45,244 bases of DNA from Amphritea pacifica (GTDB lineage: Bacteria > Pseudomonadota > Gammaproteobacteria > Pseudomonadales > Balneatricaceae): contig NZ_JAFFZO010000022.1 of the NCBI RefSeq assembly GCF_016924145.1, positions 47,454-92,697 on the forward strand, in the 5' to 3' direction. Made by a program: the position numbers and the translations under genes. Shown piece by piece: positions 30,335 to 38,138 of this stretch; the stretch's first letter is position 1, and every line of letters starts with the position of its first letter. The notes under the pieces were generated by a model. That model was not told the origin of the DNA and searched no databases. It saw only the letters and a list, made by a program, of their open reading frames with translations.

Positions 30335-30758
30335 TATTCAGAGAATCCATTTTTATCTGTTGATATCGGCGACAGAAACAATAGCTTAAGTTGGCGGCCT
30401 GAATTTGTATAGCTAAAGCTGATATCCTTTGTCTCTATAAACTCAGCTCTTAATACCGACGGCTTTATCGCTAAGGCATCTATTACTGCCTACTATCATC
30501 ACTCATGAAAAGTAATAAAGAATAAGATCTTACCTTTAACCTAAACTGCCTTGTATTATTATCTATTTGTAAAGTAACATCTATCGGTCGGTTTGAGAAT
30601 CAACAGACGCTTGCTTCAGGTCACTGGACTGCCATAAAAAATAGGTTACTATCTGTATCAGGCTCGTATGGAGCAGGGAAGATGGGCCCTATGGCAAGGG
30701 AAAGAGTCGTTCGGAGCAAGGATGATGATGAATACTTTACTCGCTGGAGAGATAACAA
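30335..30758. other. 424-bp divergent pilB/pilA intergenic region
   Basis: The region is AT-rich in its left two thirds. A candidate pilA promoter is TTGCTT (30611-30616) with CATAAA (30633-30638) at 16-bp spacing, giving a leader of about 115 nt before pilA. GGAGAG near 30744 is the pilA ribosome site. I searched by eye for a sigma54 -24/-12 pair, which drives pilA in Pseudomonas, and found none that keeps both elements. No tRNA gene is visible here, although some relatives have one near pilA. Confidence 0.45.
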
Positions 30759-31214
30759 ATGAAAAGCACTATTAAAAAACAACAGGGTTTTACCCTGATC
30801 GAATTGATGATCGTGGTGGCGATTATCGGTATTCTGGCGGCGATTGCATTGCCTGCGTATCAGACATACACAAATAAAGCTAGGTTTTCAGAAGTTGTCG
30901 CAGCTACTGGAGGTGTAAAAACTTCTATCGAGGTTTGTGGGCAGACATTAGCTACTGATGCTACATTTGGCACTATTTGTGGAACTGCCGGTACAAATGG
31001 TGTAGTTAGTGTTGGAACAGCCTCTGGTTATGTTACTAGTGTCGATGTATCAGCTAGTGGTGCAAGGGGTGTAGTTGTTACAGCTGAAGGGGCTAATGAG
31101 GTGCTGAATACGAATTACATACTGAACGGTGCTATGACTAATGGTCAAGTAGTGTGGACTTTGGATGCTGCCTCTGAATGTATTGCAAACGGTTGGTGTT
31201 CTGATCCACGATAA
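30759..31214 (+). CDS. pilA: Type IV major pilin PilA
   Basis: This is a type IVa pilin, processed by PilD and assembled by PilB and PilC. It has 151 residues. A 10-residue basic leader ends in Gly10, and the mature protein starts [25 protein letters not shown] with Glu at mature position 5. The conserved hydrophobic helix is followed by a globular region with Cys in VCGQT and TICGT, and a C-terminal pair (CIANGWC) that can form a short disulfide loop. From about codon 40 onward base composition and codon use become AT-rich (many GTT, GTA, ACT, GCT), unlike neighbouring genes. That pattern suggests allelic exchange of the variable part. An intrinsic terminator follows. Confidence 0.95.
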   Translation: MKSTIKKQQGFTLIELMIVVAIIGILAAIALPAYQTYTNKARFSEVVAATGGVKTSIEVCGQTLATDATFGTICGTAGTNGVVSVGTASGYVTSVDVSASGARGVVVTAEGANEVLNTNYILNGAMTNGQVVWTLDAASECIANGWCSDPR

Positions 31215-31230
31215 GGTTTTTTTATTGTCA

Positions 31231-31257
31231 AAAGCGCAAATTAATTTGCGCTTTTTT
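31231..31257 (+). terminator. Intrinsic terminator after pilA
   Basis: AAAGCGCAAA (31231-31240) pairs with TTTGCGCTTT (31245-31254) around TTAA, and the T run extends to about 31258. It lies 17 bp after the pilA stop. Confidence 0.92.
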
Positions 31258-31262
31258 TGTGC

Positions 31263-31309
31263 CTGAAATTAGCCTTTCAGCTACTATATTTAATCATAAG
31301 GTTATGATT
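31263..31309 (+). promoter_or_regulatory. Candidate promoter with a perfect 8-bp-arm palindrome at the start site
   Basis: CTGAAA (31263-31268) and TATATT (31285-31290), spaced by 16 bp, form a plausible sigma70 promoter. Directly downstream, AATCATAA (31292-31299) and TTATGATT (31302-31309) are exact inverted copies around GG, placed where transcription would begin. The pair precedes the unknown gene at 31347. No regulator is identified. Confidence 0.45.
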
Positions 31310-31346
31310 CACTTAGGTTCAAATTATAAAAAAGCCCCGGTACCCA

Positions 31347-31706
31347 ATGAACAAAAAAACCATCCTCCTTATCCTGATCGCTATCACCGCAGCAGTCACC
31401 TACTACCTCTACGAAGAGCCGTTGCCGATGGAAAAACGGGCTGTGGTGGAAGCGGATCTGGCTGCTCAGCCGGATAAATATCCGGCAACCCCGGTGTGGT
31501 GGTCCGATGGCGGTATTCTGGCGATCGGTATGCTGCCCCGTGAAGGGGGTGAAAAGCGCAATGACAGTGCCAAAGAGATCTGTCAGATTCTCTGGAAACA
31601 TAACGTTAATAAAACCGTGGTTGAGGTGTACGATATTCTGCAGATTCAGAAAAGCGATGAGTGGGAGCTGATTGGCGCAGCGGATTGCCGGCGCAAAGCG
31701 CCATAA
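31347..31706 (+). CDS. Hypothetical membrane-anchored or exported protein
   Basis: I do not recognise the family. The 119 residues start with MNKKTILLILIAITAAVTYYLY, a basic tip and one hydrophobic segment (about 5-21). This can be a signal anchor or uncleaved signal peptide, leaving a small domain of about 95 residues outside the cytoplasm. That domain has conserved-looking features: TPVWWSDGGILAIGMLPREGG and two cysteines (EICQILW, AADCRRK) that could form a disulfide. Base composition and codon use fit the surrounding genes better than pilA does. The ribosome site is weak. The ATG is the only good start. The gene sits between the pilA terminator and a terminator at 31922, so it is probably its own unit. 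Confidence 0.7.
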   Translation: MNKKTILLILIAITAAVTYYLYEEPLPMEKRAVVEADLAAQPDKYPATPVWWSDGGILAIGMLPREGGEKRNDSAKEICQILWKHNVNKTVVEVYDILQIQKSDEWELIGAADCRRKAP

Positions 31707-31799
31707 TTGAAAGCACCGTAATTCAAAGCTCTGTAATGAAAAGCGCTGTAATTTAAAGCACCATAAGCAAAAGCTCTGTCATTAAAAGCCGGATAATTA
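31695..31799. repeat. 15-bp tandem repeat, seven units, starting at the stop codon
   Basis: Seven consecutive 15-bp units begin AAAGC: 31695, 31710, 31725, 31740, 31755, 31770 and 31785. The general form is AAAGCNCCRTAATTN. The first unit includes the stop codon (TAA 31704-31706) of the unknown gene. Because 15 is a multiple of 3, TAA recurs in the same frame in nearly every unit (TCA in the sixth). Confidence 0.85.
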
Positions 31800-31921
31800 T
31801 TCAAATTCAGGCTTTTTCGAGCAGATCAACAGATAGTTTGCAGGGTTGTTACTCAAAGTGAGTATTATGATTTTGAGGTATATTGTTTCCTTTTTGGAAT
31901 TAATAGTGCTGATGTAAAGTG

Positions 31922-31948
31922 AAAATCCGCTACCCGAGCGGATTTTTT
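31922..31948 (+). terminator. Intrinsic terminator downstream of the unknown gene
   Basis: AAAATCCGCT (31922-31931) pairs with AGCGGATTTT (31937-31946) around ACCCG, followed by further T. It lies about 215 bp after the stop of the unknown gene. A small inverted repeat, ACTCA/TGAGT (31851-31863), lies between them without known role. Confidence 0.85.
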
Positions 31949-31992
31949 TATGGGCATCGCACTTTATTGGGAATCAGGGGGCATGCTAAGGT

Positions 31993-32056
31993 CACAGAGA
32001 GCACAGAGAAAACCCAATGAATAGCTCTTCTCCGAGTCCTCTGTGGTAAAACTTTT
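31993..32056. repeat. CACAGAG / CTCTGTG inverted repeat near the nadC end
   Basis: CACAGAG occurs at 31993-31999 and again at 32002-32008, and its inverse CTCTGTG at 32039-32045, with a T run at 32053-32058. Sequences of this kind are scattered in many bacterial genomes as intergenic repeats. It could also act as a weak + strand terminator. Function is not shown. Confidence 0.4.
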
Positions 32057-32067
32057 TTCGTTTTGCC

Positions 32068-33018
<951 letters not shown>

Positions 33019-33090
33019 TTATATGAGCCACACCAAGGCCGCTATTTTAACGGAAAGCCGCTGGGTAAAGTAGTCGCTGGCAGGGGAAAA

Positions 33091-33669
33091 ATGACGCAGT
33101 TTAACGAGATTTACACAATAAGGGAGGGCTGGCTTGGTGGTGCAGAGCACTGCCCATCGCCCAACTTTAATCAGCGACCAGATAGCATGCAACCCCGGTT
33201 GCTGGTAATACACAATATCAGTCTGCCGCCGAAGAAATTTGGTGGGGGTTATATCCGGGATTTTTTTCTCAATCGTCTGGATAGCAGGGCTGACCCCTAT
33301 TTTGCAACGATCAGCGCTTTGCAGGTGTCAGCGCACCTGCTGATTGAACGAAATGGCCGGATGGTTCAGTTTGTTGGTTTTGATCAGCGTGCCTGGCATG
33401 CCGGGCAGTCGAACTACGGCGGTTGTGATAACTGTAATGACTTTTCCATCGGTATTGAACTGGAAGGCGCAGATCATATCCCCTATACCGATGTTCAGTA
33501 TCGGCAACTGGCCAGAGTGACTGCGGCATTGATCAGCTACTATCCTGAGATGGGGACTGAACATATCACCGGCCATTCTGATATTGCGCCGCAGCGTAAA
33601 ACAGACCCCGGTCCGGCATTTAACCGGAACTATTTTTATCGCCTTTTGACGCAGGAGATGCACGGATGA
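33091..33669 (+). CDS. ampD: 1,6-anhydro-N-acetylmuramyl-L-alanine amidase AmpD
   Basis: AmpD is a cytoplasmic zinc amidase in cell-wall recycling. By removing anhydro-muropeptides it can also keep AmpC beta-lactamase induction low where AmpR exists. The 192 residues show the amidase_2 fold. Zinc ligands are H41 (LLVIHNISLP), H162 (ITGHSDIAPQRKTDPG) and D172, and GIELEG supplies the conserved Glu at about 123. No signal peptide is present, which separates it from the periplasmic AmpDh enzymes. The end overlaps ampE by 4 nt. Neither ampC nor ampR is in the window. Confidence 0.95.
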   Translation: MTQFNEIYTIREGWLGGAEHCPSPNFNQRPDSMQPRLLVIHNISLPPKKFGGGYIRDFFLNRLDSRADPYFATISALQVSAHLLIERNGRMVQFVGFDQRAWHAGQSNYGGCDNCNDFSIGIELEGADHIPYTDVQYRQLARVTAALISYYPEMGTEHITGHSDIAPQRKTDPGPAFNRNYFYRLLTQEMHG

Positions 33670-34514
33670 AGTTTCTGGCAGTGATGCTGGTGATGGTTTT
33701 GGGACGCTATACGCGACGGTCACCGAAGGTTATCAGGCTGGCCCGTGCCGCTACTCCTCAGAGCACACTGCACTGGGTTATGCTGACCCTGTATATGGTG
33801 GCTCTGGAAGCCTTGTTATTGCAGTTTTTTCGCTGGGAGTTCGGTATCTTTGTGCTGGCCATCGAACTGGCGGCGCTCTACCTTTATCTGGAGAACTGGT
33901 CGCCCAGTGATATCACCGGAAAGTACTATCGGGACTGGTGTAAAGGCAATTTTCAGGCATCCTGGTTGCAGTTGGCAGAACTGCTTGGGCTCAATCGCAC
34001 CGATGATGTCACGGATTGCCAGTCCGCTCACTATGCTATCTGTCAGCAGTATCTCTATCTGTCACTTGTTGGTTTTTTTGCCCTGTTGTTCTGGTTTATC
34101 TTACTGGGTATCCCTGGCCTGTTTCTGGCCCTGTGGGCAGGCTGGTTAATCCAGCATAAACATACCAAGCGACAGCCGGGGATCGCTGAACTGGTTATCC
34201 GGATCCCCGCCCGCTTATTAGGCTTTACCTTCTTTATTGTCGGCAACGGTCTGAGCGCCTATACCCAGCTTAAAAACCCGGAAGCCAAAGATCATAATGT
34301 CAGTGACTGGTTGTTCAGAATCGCTCTGGCTGCGGTGGGAGAGGAGAGCTATCAGCAATACCGCTCTGCGAGCGATTGTGGCGATGAAGAGTTTCGACAC
34401 CATGCGGCTGAAGAGATTATCAGCCTGAACCGGCTTATCCGCCGGTCAGCGATCCTGTGGTTAATGGTATTTGGCGTGCTGACAATGCTGGGCGTGGAGA
34501 CCCCGCTGTATTAA
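33666..34514 (+). CDS. ampE: Inner-membrane protein AmpE
   Basis: AmpE is a membrane protein of unclear biochemical role, encoded with ampD and linked historically to beta-lactamase regulation. It has 282 residues with four hydrophobic segments (about 38-56, 60-77, 135-155 and 255-275 by eye). The pattern fits the CobD/AmpE-like family: an N-terminal basic segment, a central soluble stretch and the late helix pair. It starts in the ampD stop (ATGA), so the pair is co-translated. The stop codon lies in the first copy of a 15-bp direct repeat, and a REP-like array follows. Confidence 0.87.
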   Translation: MKFLAVMLVMVLGRYTRRSPKVIRLARAATPQSTLHWVMLTLYMVALEALLLQFFRWEFGIFVLAIELAALYLYLENWSPSDITGKYYRDWCKGNFQASWLQLAELLGLNRTDDVTDCQSAHYAICQQYLYLSLVGFFALLFWFILLGIPGLFLALWAGWLIQHKHTKRQPGIAELVIRIPARLLGFTFFIVGNGLSAYTQLKNPEAKDHNVSDWLFRIALAAVGEESYQQYRSASDCGDEEFRHHAAEEIISLNRLIRRSAILWLMVFGVLTMLGVETPLY

Positions 34515-34529
34515 ACCCCGCTGTATTCC
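34500..34529. repeat. 15-bp direct repeat spanning the ampE stop
   Basis: ACCCCGCTGTATTAA (34500-34514, including the ampE TAA) is followed directly by ACCCCGCTGTATTCC (34515-34529). Loss of the first stop would extend the frame by the same Thr-Pro-Leu-Tyr. Confidence 0.85.
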
Positions 34530-34587
34530 ACGCCAGGAGCCCCTGGTTTCCAGAAGATATGCTGGCGTCATAGATGGTTGCTTTTGT

Positions 34588-35179
34588 GGGAGGCGCGCCC
34601 TCGCGGCGAGCACCCAAAGGGCATACGATAGAACCATCGCTGCTGGAAGCAGCTCCTACATTACATGTCACCCTGTAGGAGCCCCGTTAGCATGCCCTCT
34701 GGGTACCCGGGGCGATAAAGCCATCGCTGCTGGAAGCAGCTCCTACATTACATGTTATCCCCGTAGGAGCCCCGTTAGCATGCCCTCTGGGTAACCGGGC
34801 GATAAACCATCGCTGCTGGAAGCAGCTCCTACACTACATGTCATCCCGTAGGAGCCCCGTTAGCATGCCCTCTGGGTACCCGGGCGATAAAACCATCGCT
34901 GCTGGAAGCAGCTCCTACATTACATGTCACCCTGTAGGAACCCCGTTAGCATGCCTTCTGGGTACCCGGGGCGATAAAACCATCGCTGCTGGAAGCAGCT
35001 CCTACACTACATGTCACCCTGTAGGAGCCCCGTTAGCATGCCCTCTGGGTACCCGGGGCGATAAAAACATCGCTGCTGGAAGCAGCTCCTACAATACATT
35101 TCCCTGTAGGAGCCCCGTTAGCATGCCCTCTGGGTACCCGGGCGATAAAACCATCGCTGCTGGAAGCCGCTCCTACATG
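34588..35179. repeat. Second REP-like tandem array, about 87-bp unit, seven copies
   Basis: Seven copies of a reverse palindromic element occur at about 85-88 bp intervals from 34634 to 35175. Read on the - strand each starts GTAGGAGC, has arms CTGCT/AGCAG and ends GCGATG. They alternate with six copies of a forward element that starts GTAGGAGCCCCG and ends CGGGGCGATAAA. The first position instead holds a variant (GTGGGAGGCGCG, 34590-34601). The reverse element differs from that of the 23811-25376 array at only a few stem bases, so both arrays belong to one family. The array fills the gap between ampE and the iron transporter ATPase; the frame open across it at 34838-35215 is fortuitous. Confidence 0.87.
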
Positions 35180-35241
35180 AAAAAGTCGCTTTTCAGACGA
35201 TTAATCGCTATCTGATGCAACCTGTTCACAGAGTTCTATGG

Positions 35242-35280
35242 TTGAAATCAGAATCGTTATAAGCGAGAATCATTTTCATT
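35242..35280 (+). promoter_or_regulatory. Fur-controlled promoter of the iron transporter ATPase
   Basis: TTGAAA (35242-35247) and GAGAAT (35265-35270) with a 17-bp spacer form a sigma70 promoter. A Fur box at 35262-35280 (AGCGAGAATCATTTTCATT) matches 15 of 19 positions of AATGATAATNATTATCATT and overlaps the -10. Iron-loaded Fur would occlude RNA polymerase. Confidence 0.75.
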
Positions 35281-35301
35281 TAGCAAGAGTGCTCCTGACT
35301 T

Positions 35302-36348
35302 ATGACTCCCCTGCTGGAACTCAGATCGATCAGCTGCGGCTATGACAACACAGTGATTACCCAACAACTGAGTTTTCAGTTGCAGGCGGGAGAGATTGCC
35401 TGCCTGCTGGGCCCCAGTGGTTGTGGTAAAACAACGGTGTTGCGGGCTATCGCAGGTTTTAATCCGCTGCTATCCGGTCGTATTGAACAGAACGGTACAC
35501 CAATATCTGCAGCGGGTTTTACCCTGCCGCCGGAACAGCGCGGCATTGGTGTGGTTTTTCAGGACTACGCGCTATTTCCCCACCTCAGCGTATTTGACAA
35601 TATCGCCTTTGGTTTAAATGGTCGTAGCCGCGATGAAAAACGTGAAGCGGTCGCCGCTTTATTGCAACTGGTTGAGTTGCCTGATCTCTCCGCACGCTAT
35701 CCCCACGAACTTTCTGGTGGTCAGCAACAGCGGGTGGCCCTGGCCCGGGCGTTGGCACCGAAGCCAAAACTACTGTTGCTGGATGAGCCTTTCTCCAATC
35801 TTGATACCGATCTGCGCCGACAGCTGGCGCTGGAGGTGCGCTCGATTCTCAAGGCTCAGGGAATAGCGGCGATTATGGTGACCCATGATCAGGAGGAGGC
35901 GTTTGCCATCAGTGATCAACTGGGAATTCTGGCGCAGGGGCAGCTGCAGCAATGGGGGACACCTCCTGAGCTTTATTATCGCCCGGTTAACCCGCTGGTG
36001 GCAGGTTTTGTGGGAAAAGGGGAGTTGTTTTCGGGTGAATGCCTGGATGCGACCACGGTCAGAACCGAGCTGGGTATCATTGAGTTTGCCGAGCCCTTTG
36101 GTGCTGAGGCGGGGAAACCGCTGTCACTCTTTATCCGTCCGGGGGATATCCGTCCCAGTGTTGAACCCGGTGCCGTGATGGCTACTATCGAACAGAAGGA
36201 GTTTCTCGGCAGTTCGGTGGTGTATCAGCTGAGTCTGCCTTCCGGTCGCCGGATTGAGTCTGAGATCTATGAACCACTGATGCTGGAGGTTGGCGCTAAG
36301 GTGTCACTGCATGTGGCGGCTCACCGGCCGATCGCGTTCGCGCTTTAA
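35302..36348 (+). CDS. fbpC: Ferric iron ABC transporter ATP-binding protein (FbpC-like)
   Basis: This is the ATPase subunit of a periplasmic-binding-protein-dependent Fe3+ importer. The 348 residues carry Walker A GPSGCGKT (37-44), Q-loop VVFQDYALFPHLSV, signature LSGGQQQR (137-144), Walker B LLLLDEP (157-163) and the switch VTHDQEEA. A C-terminal TOBE-like domain follows from about 240. The related families for spermidine, sulfate or molybdate share this architecture. The iron assignment rests on the Fur box and on the neighbouring permease and binding protein. It is convergent with the permease gene; the two stops are 6 bp apart. Confidence 0.88.
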   Translation: MTPLLELRSISCGYDNTVITQQLSFQLQAGEIACLLGPSGCGKTTVLRAIAGFNPLLSGRIEQNGTPISAAGFTLPPEQRGIGVVFQDYALFPHLSVFDNIAFGLNGRSRDEKREAVAALLQLVELPDLSARYPHELSGGQQQRVALARALAPKPKLLLLDEPFSNLDTDLRRQLALEVRSILKAQGIAAIMVTHDQEEAFAISDQLGILAQGQLQQWGTPPELYYRPVNPLVAGFVGKGELFSGECLDATTVRTELGIIEFAEPFGAEAGKPLSLFIRPGDIRPSVEPGAVMATIEQKEFLGSSVVYQLSLPSGRRIESEIYEPLMLEVGAKVSLHVAAHRPIAFAL

Positions 36349-36354
36349 TCGATT

Positions 36355-38031
36355 TCAGTTGCTATGGCGGCTAGCCGAGATGGTCCGGCTTAGCAGGATG
36401 ACCGGGATAATGCCAACCAGAACGATCAGCAGGGCGGCCAGTGAACAGGCCTCCAGCATCTCGTCTGAAGCATACTGGTAGACATAGGTTGCCAGGGTGT
36501 CGTAATTAAAGGGTCGCAGGATCAGGGTGGCGGGTAGCTCCTTCATGCAATCGACAAACACCACCAGCGCCGCCGTAAGCACACCACCTTTAATCAGTGG
36601 CAGATGAACTTTCACCAGGGTTTGCAGTGGTGAGTGGCCCAGCGAGCGGGACGCCATATCCATGCTTTCAGTAATCTTATTCAGGCTTGATTCGACTGAA
36701 CCTACCGAGACCGCGAGAAAGCGAACAACATAGGCAAATATTATCGCGAAGGCGGTTCCGCTGAGCAGGAGTCCGGTGGAGATACCCAGCAGTTGCTCCA
36801 TCAGGCGATCAACGAAGTTATCGAAAGCTGCGAGGGGGATTATTACCCCGATTGCGAGTACGGCACCGGGCATCGCATAGCCCAGACTGGAAAACCGGGC
36901 AGCCAGCCTGAGGCTTCTGCTTTTGTGGAGCCGTTTTGAGTAGGCCAGTAGCAGTGCCACAAGAATTGTCAGAAGTGCCGCACAACCTGAGAGTATAAAG
37001 CTGTGGCTGGCGTGGAGCTGAAAATCGCTGCTCCAGAGCTGATCAAGGTTATTCAGGGCATAGCCCGCTAATACCGATACCGGAATGATAAACCCGGCAA
37101 TCACGGGCAGCGCGCATAGCAGTGTGGCCCCCCAGGCGCGCCCCCCTTTTAGTGGATACCCGGTTAGCGTTTTGAACCGGTCTGCGCTGTGAAACTGTCG
37201 CTGCTTCGCCCGGGCCAGACCTTCCAGTGAGATCAGGATGACCACAAATATCATCATCAGGCTGGCGATCTGTGCGGCGCCACCCAGATTGCTCATATTC
37301 AGCCAGGTGTCGTAGATACCGGCACTCATGCTTTTGACGGCGAAGTAATCCACCGTACCAAAGTCGTTAATGGTTTCCATCGACACCAGCGAGAGGCCTA
37401 CGGCGATGGCCGGCCGGGCGATTGGCAGGGATACCCGGTAGAAACTCTGCCACGCGGTACAGCCCAGCGTGCGACTGGCATCGTGAATAGTAGTGGACTG
37501 CTCCAGAAAGGCAGCCCGTGCCAGCAGATAGATATAGGGGTAGAGTACCAGTGCCAGCATCAGAATGGCGCCGCCGAGGGTGCGGATATCGGGAAACCAG
37601 TAATCACGGGCGGACTGCCAGCCGAACAGCTGCCGCAGAAAAATCTGCAACGTACCGGAGTATTCCAGCAGGTCGGTATACACATAGGCGATTACGTAGG
37701 CTGGTACCGCAAAGGGTAGCAGCAGCGCCCACTCAAATATTCGACGGCCGGGAAAACGACACATGGTCACCAGCCAGGCACCGCAGACGCCGATAGCGAT
37801 TGACAGCGCGCCAACCCCCAGCATAAGCATCAGGGTTGTAGTGATGTAAACAGGCAGCACCGTGTCTGCCAGATGGGTCCAGATATTTTCTTTGGGAAAC
37901 AGTGCCAGATAGAAAACCGACAGCACCGGCAGGGCCACCATCAGTGCTGTACCCCAGGTACAGCTATACCAGCCAAACAGGTAACGGTTGTTTTCAGAAA
38001 TGCTCTGTTTTGAATCGCTCACTCTGGCCAT
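36355..38031 (-). CDS. fbpB: Ferric iron ABC transporter permease (FbpB-like, fused two-domain)
   Basis: This inner-membrane protein forms the whole transmembrane channel as a tandem fusion of two permease domains, as in FbpB/SfuB. It has 558 residues from ATG 38031; a frame extension to TTG 38058 has no support. About twelve membrane segments are visible. Each half has a cytoplasmic EAA-like loop: DASRTLGCTAWQSFYRVSLPIARPA in the first and DMASRSLGHSPLQTLVKVHLPLIKGG in the second. These dock the ATPase. It lies downstream of the binding-protein gene, separated by a hairpin terminator that should lower its expression. No obvious ribosome site precedes the ATG. Confidence 0.9.
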   Translation of the reverse strand: MARVSDSKQSISENNRYLFGWYSCTWGTALMVALPVLSVFYLALFPKENIWTHLADTVLPVYITTTLMLMLGVGALSIAIGVCGAWLVTMCRFPGRRIFEWALLLPFAVPAYVIAYVYTDLLEYSGTLQIFLRQLFGWQSARDYWFPDIRTLGGAILMLALVLYPYIYLLARAAFLEQSTTIHDASRTLGCTAWQSFYRVSLPIARPAIAVGLSLVSMETINDFGTVDYFAVKSMSAGIYDTWLNMSNLGGAAQIASLMMIFVVILISLEGLARAKQRQFHSADRFKTLTGYPLKGGRAWGATLLCALPVIAGFIIPVSVLAGYALNNLDQLWSSDFQLHASHSFILSGCAALLTILVALLLAYSKRLHKSRSLRLAARFSSLGYAMPGAVLAIGVIIPLAAFDNFVDRLMEQLLGISTGLLLSGTAFAIIFAYVVRFLAVSVGSVESSLNKITESMDMASRSLGHSPLQTLVKVHLPLIKGGVLTAALVVFVDCMKELPATLILRPFNYDTLATYVYQYASDEMLEACSLAALLIVLVGIIPVILLSRTISASRHSN

Positions 38032-38073
38032 ATGGGGAAGCGGGCTTTGCCCGCGCAACTCTCTGCTGTTAAC

Positions 38074-38102
38074 GAAAAAACGGTAGCACGAGACTACCGT
38101 TT
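38074..38102 (-). terminator. Intrinsic (partial) terminator between fbpA and fbpB
   Basis: On the - strand AAACGGTAG (38102-38094) pairs with CTACCGTTT (38086-38078) around a 7-nt loop, followed by T residues down to about 38075. It lies just after the fbpA stop and ahead of fbpB. Read-through would set a lower permease level than binding-protein level. Confidence 0.8.
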
Positions 38103-38138
38103 GTGTGAATCATTGTCGATCACTGTTACAGAAGGCGA

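Noticed and set aside
30360-30740. sigma54 promoter or tRNA gene ahead of pilA
   Set aside because: Candidate TGGC-like and GC-like pairs do not keep the required spacing with both dinucleotides. No cloverleaf with an anticodon stem and T-loop motif was found.
34838-35215. 125-residue + strand frame in the second array
   Set aside because: It is a translation of the 87-bp repeat unit with no ribosome site and no non-repeat domain.
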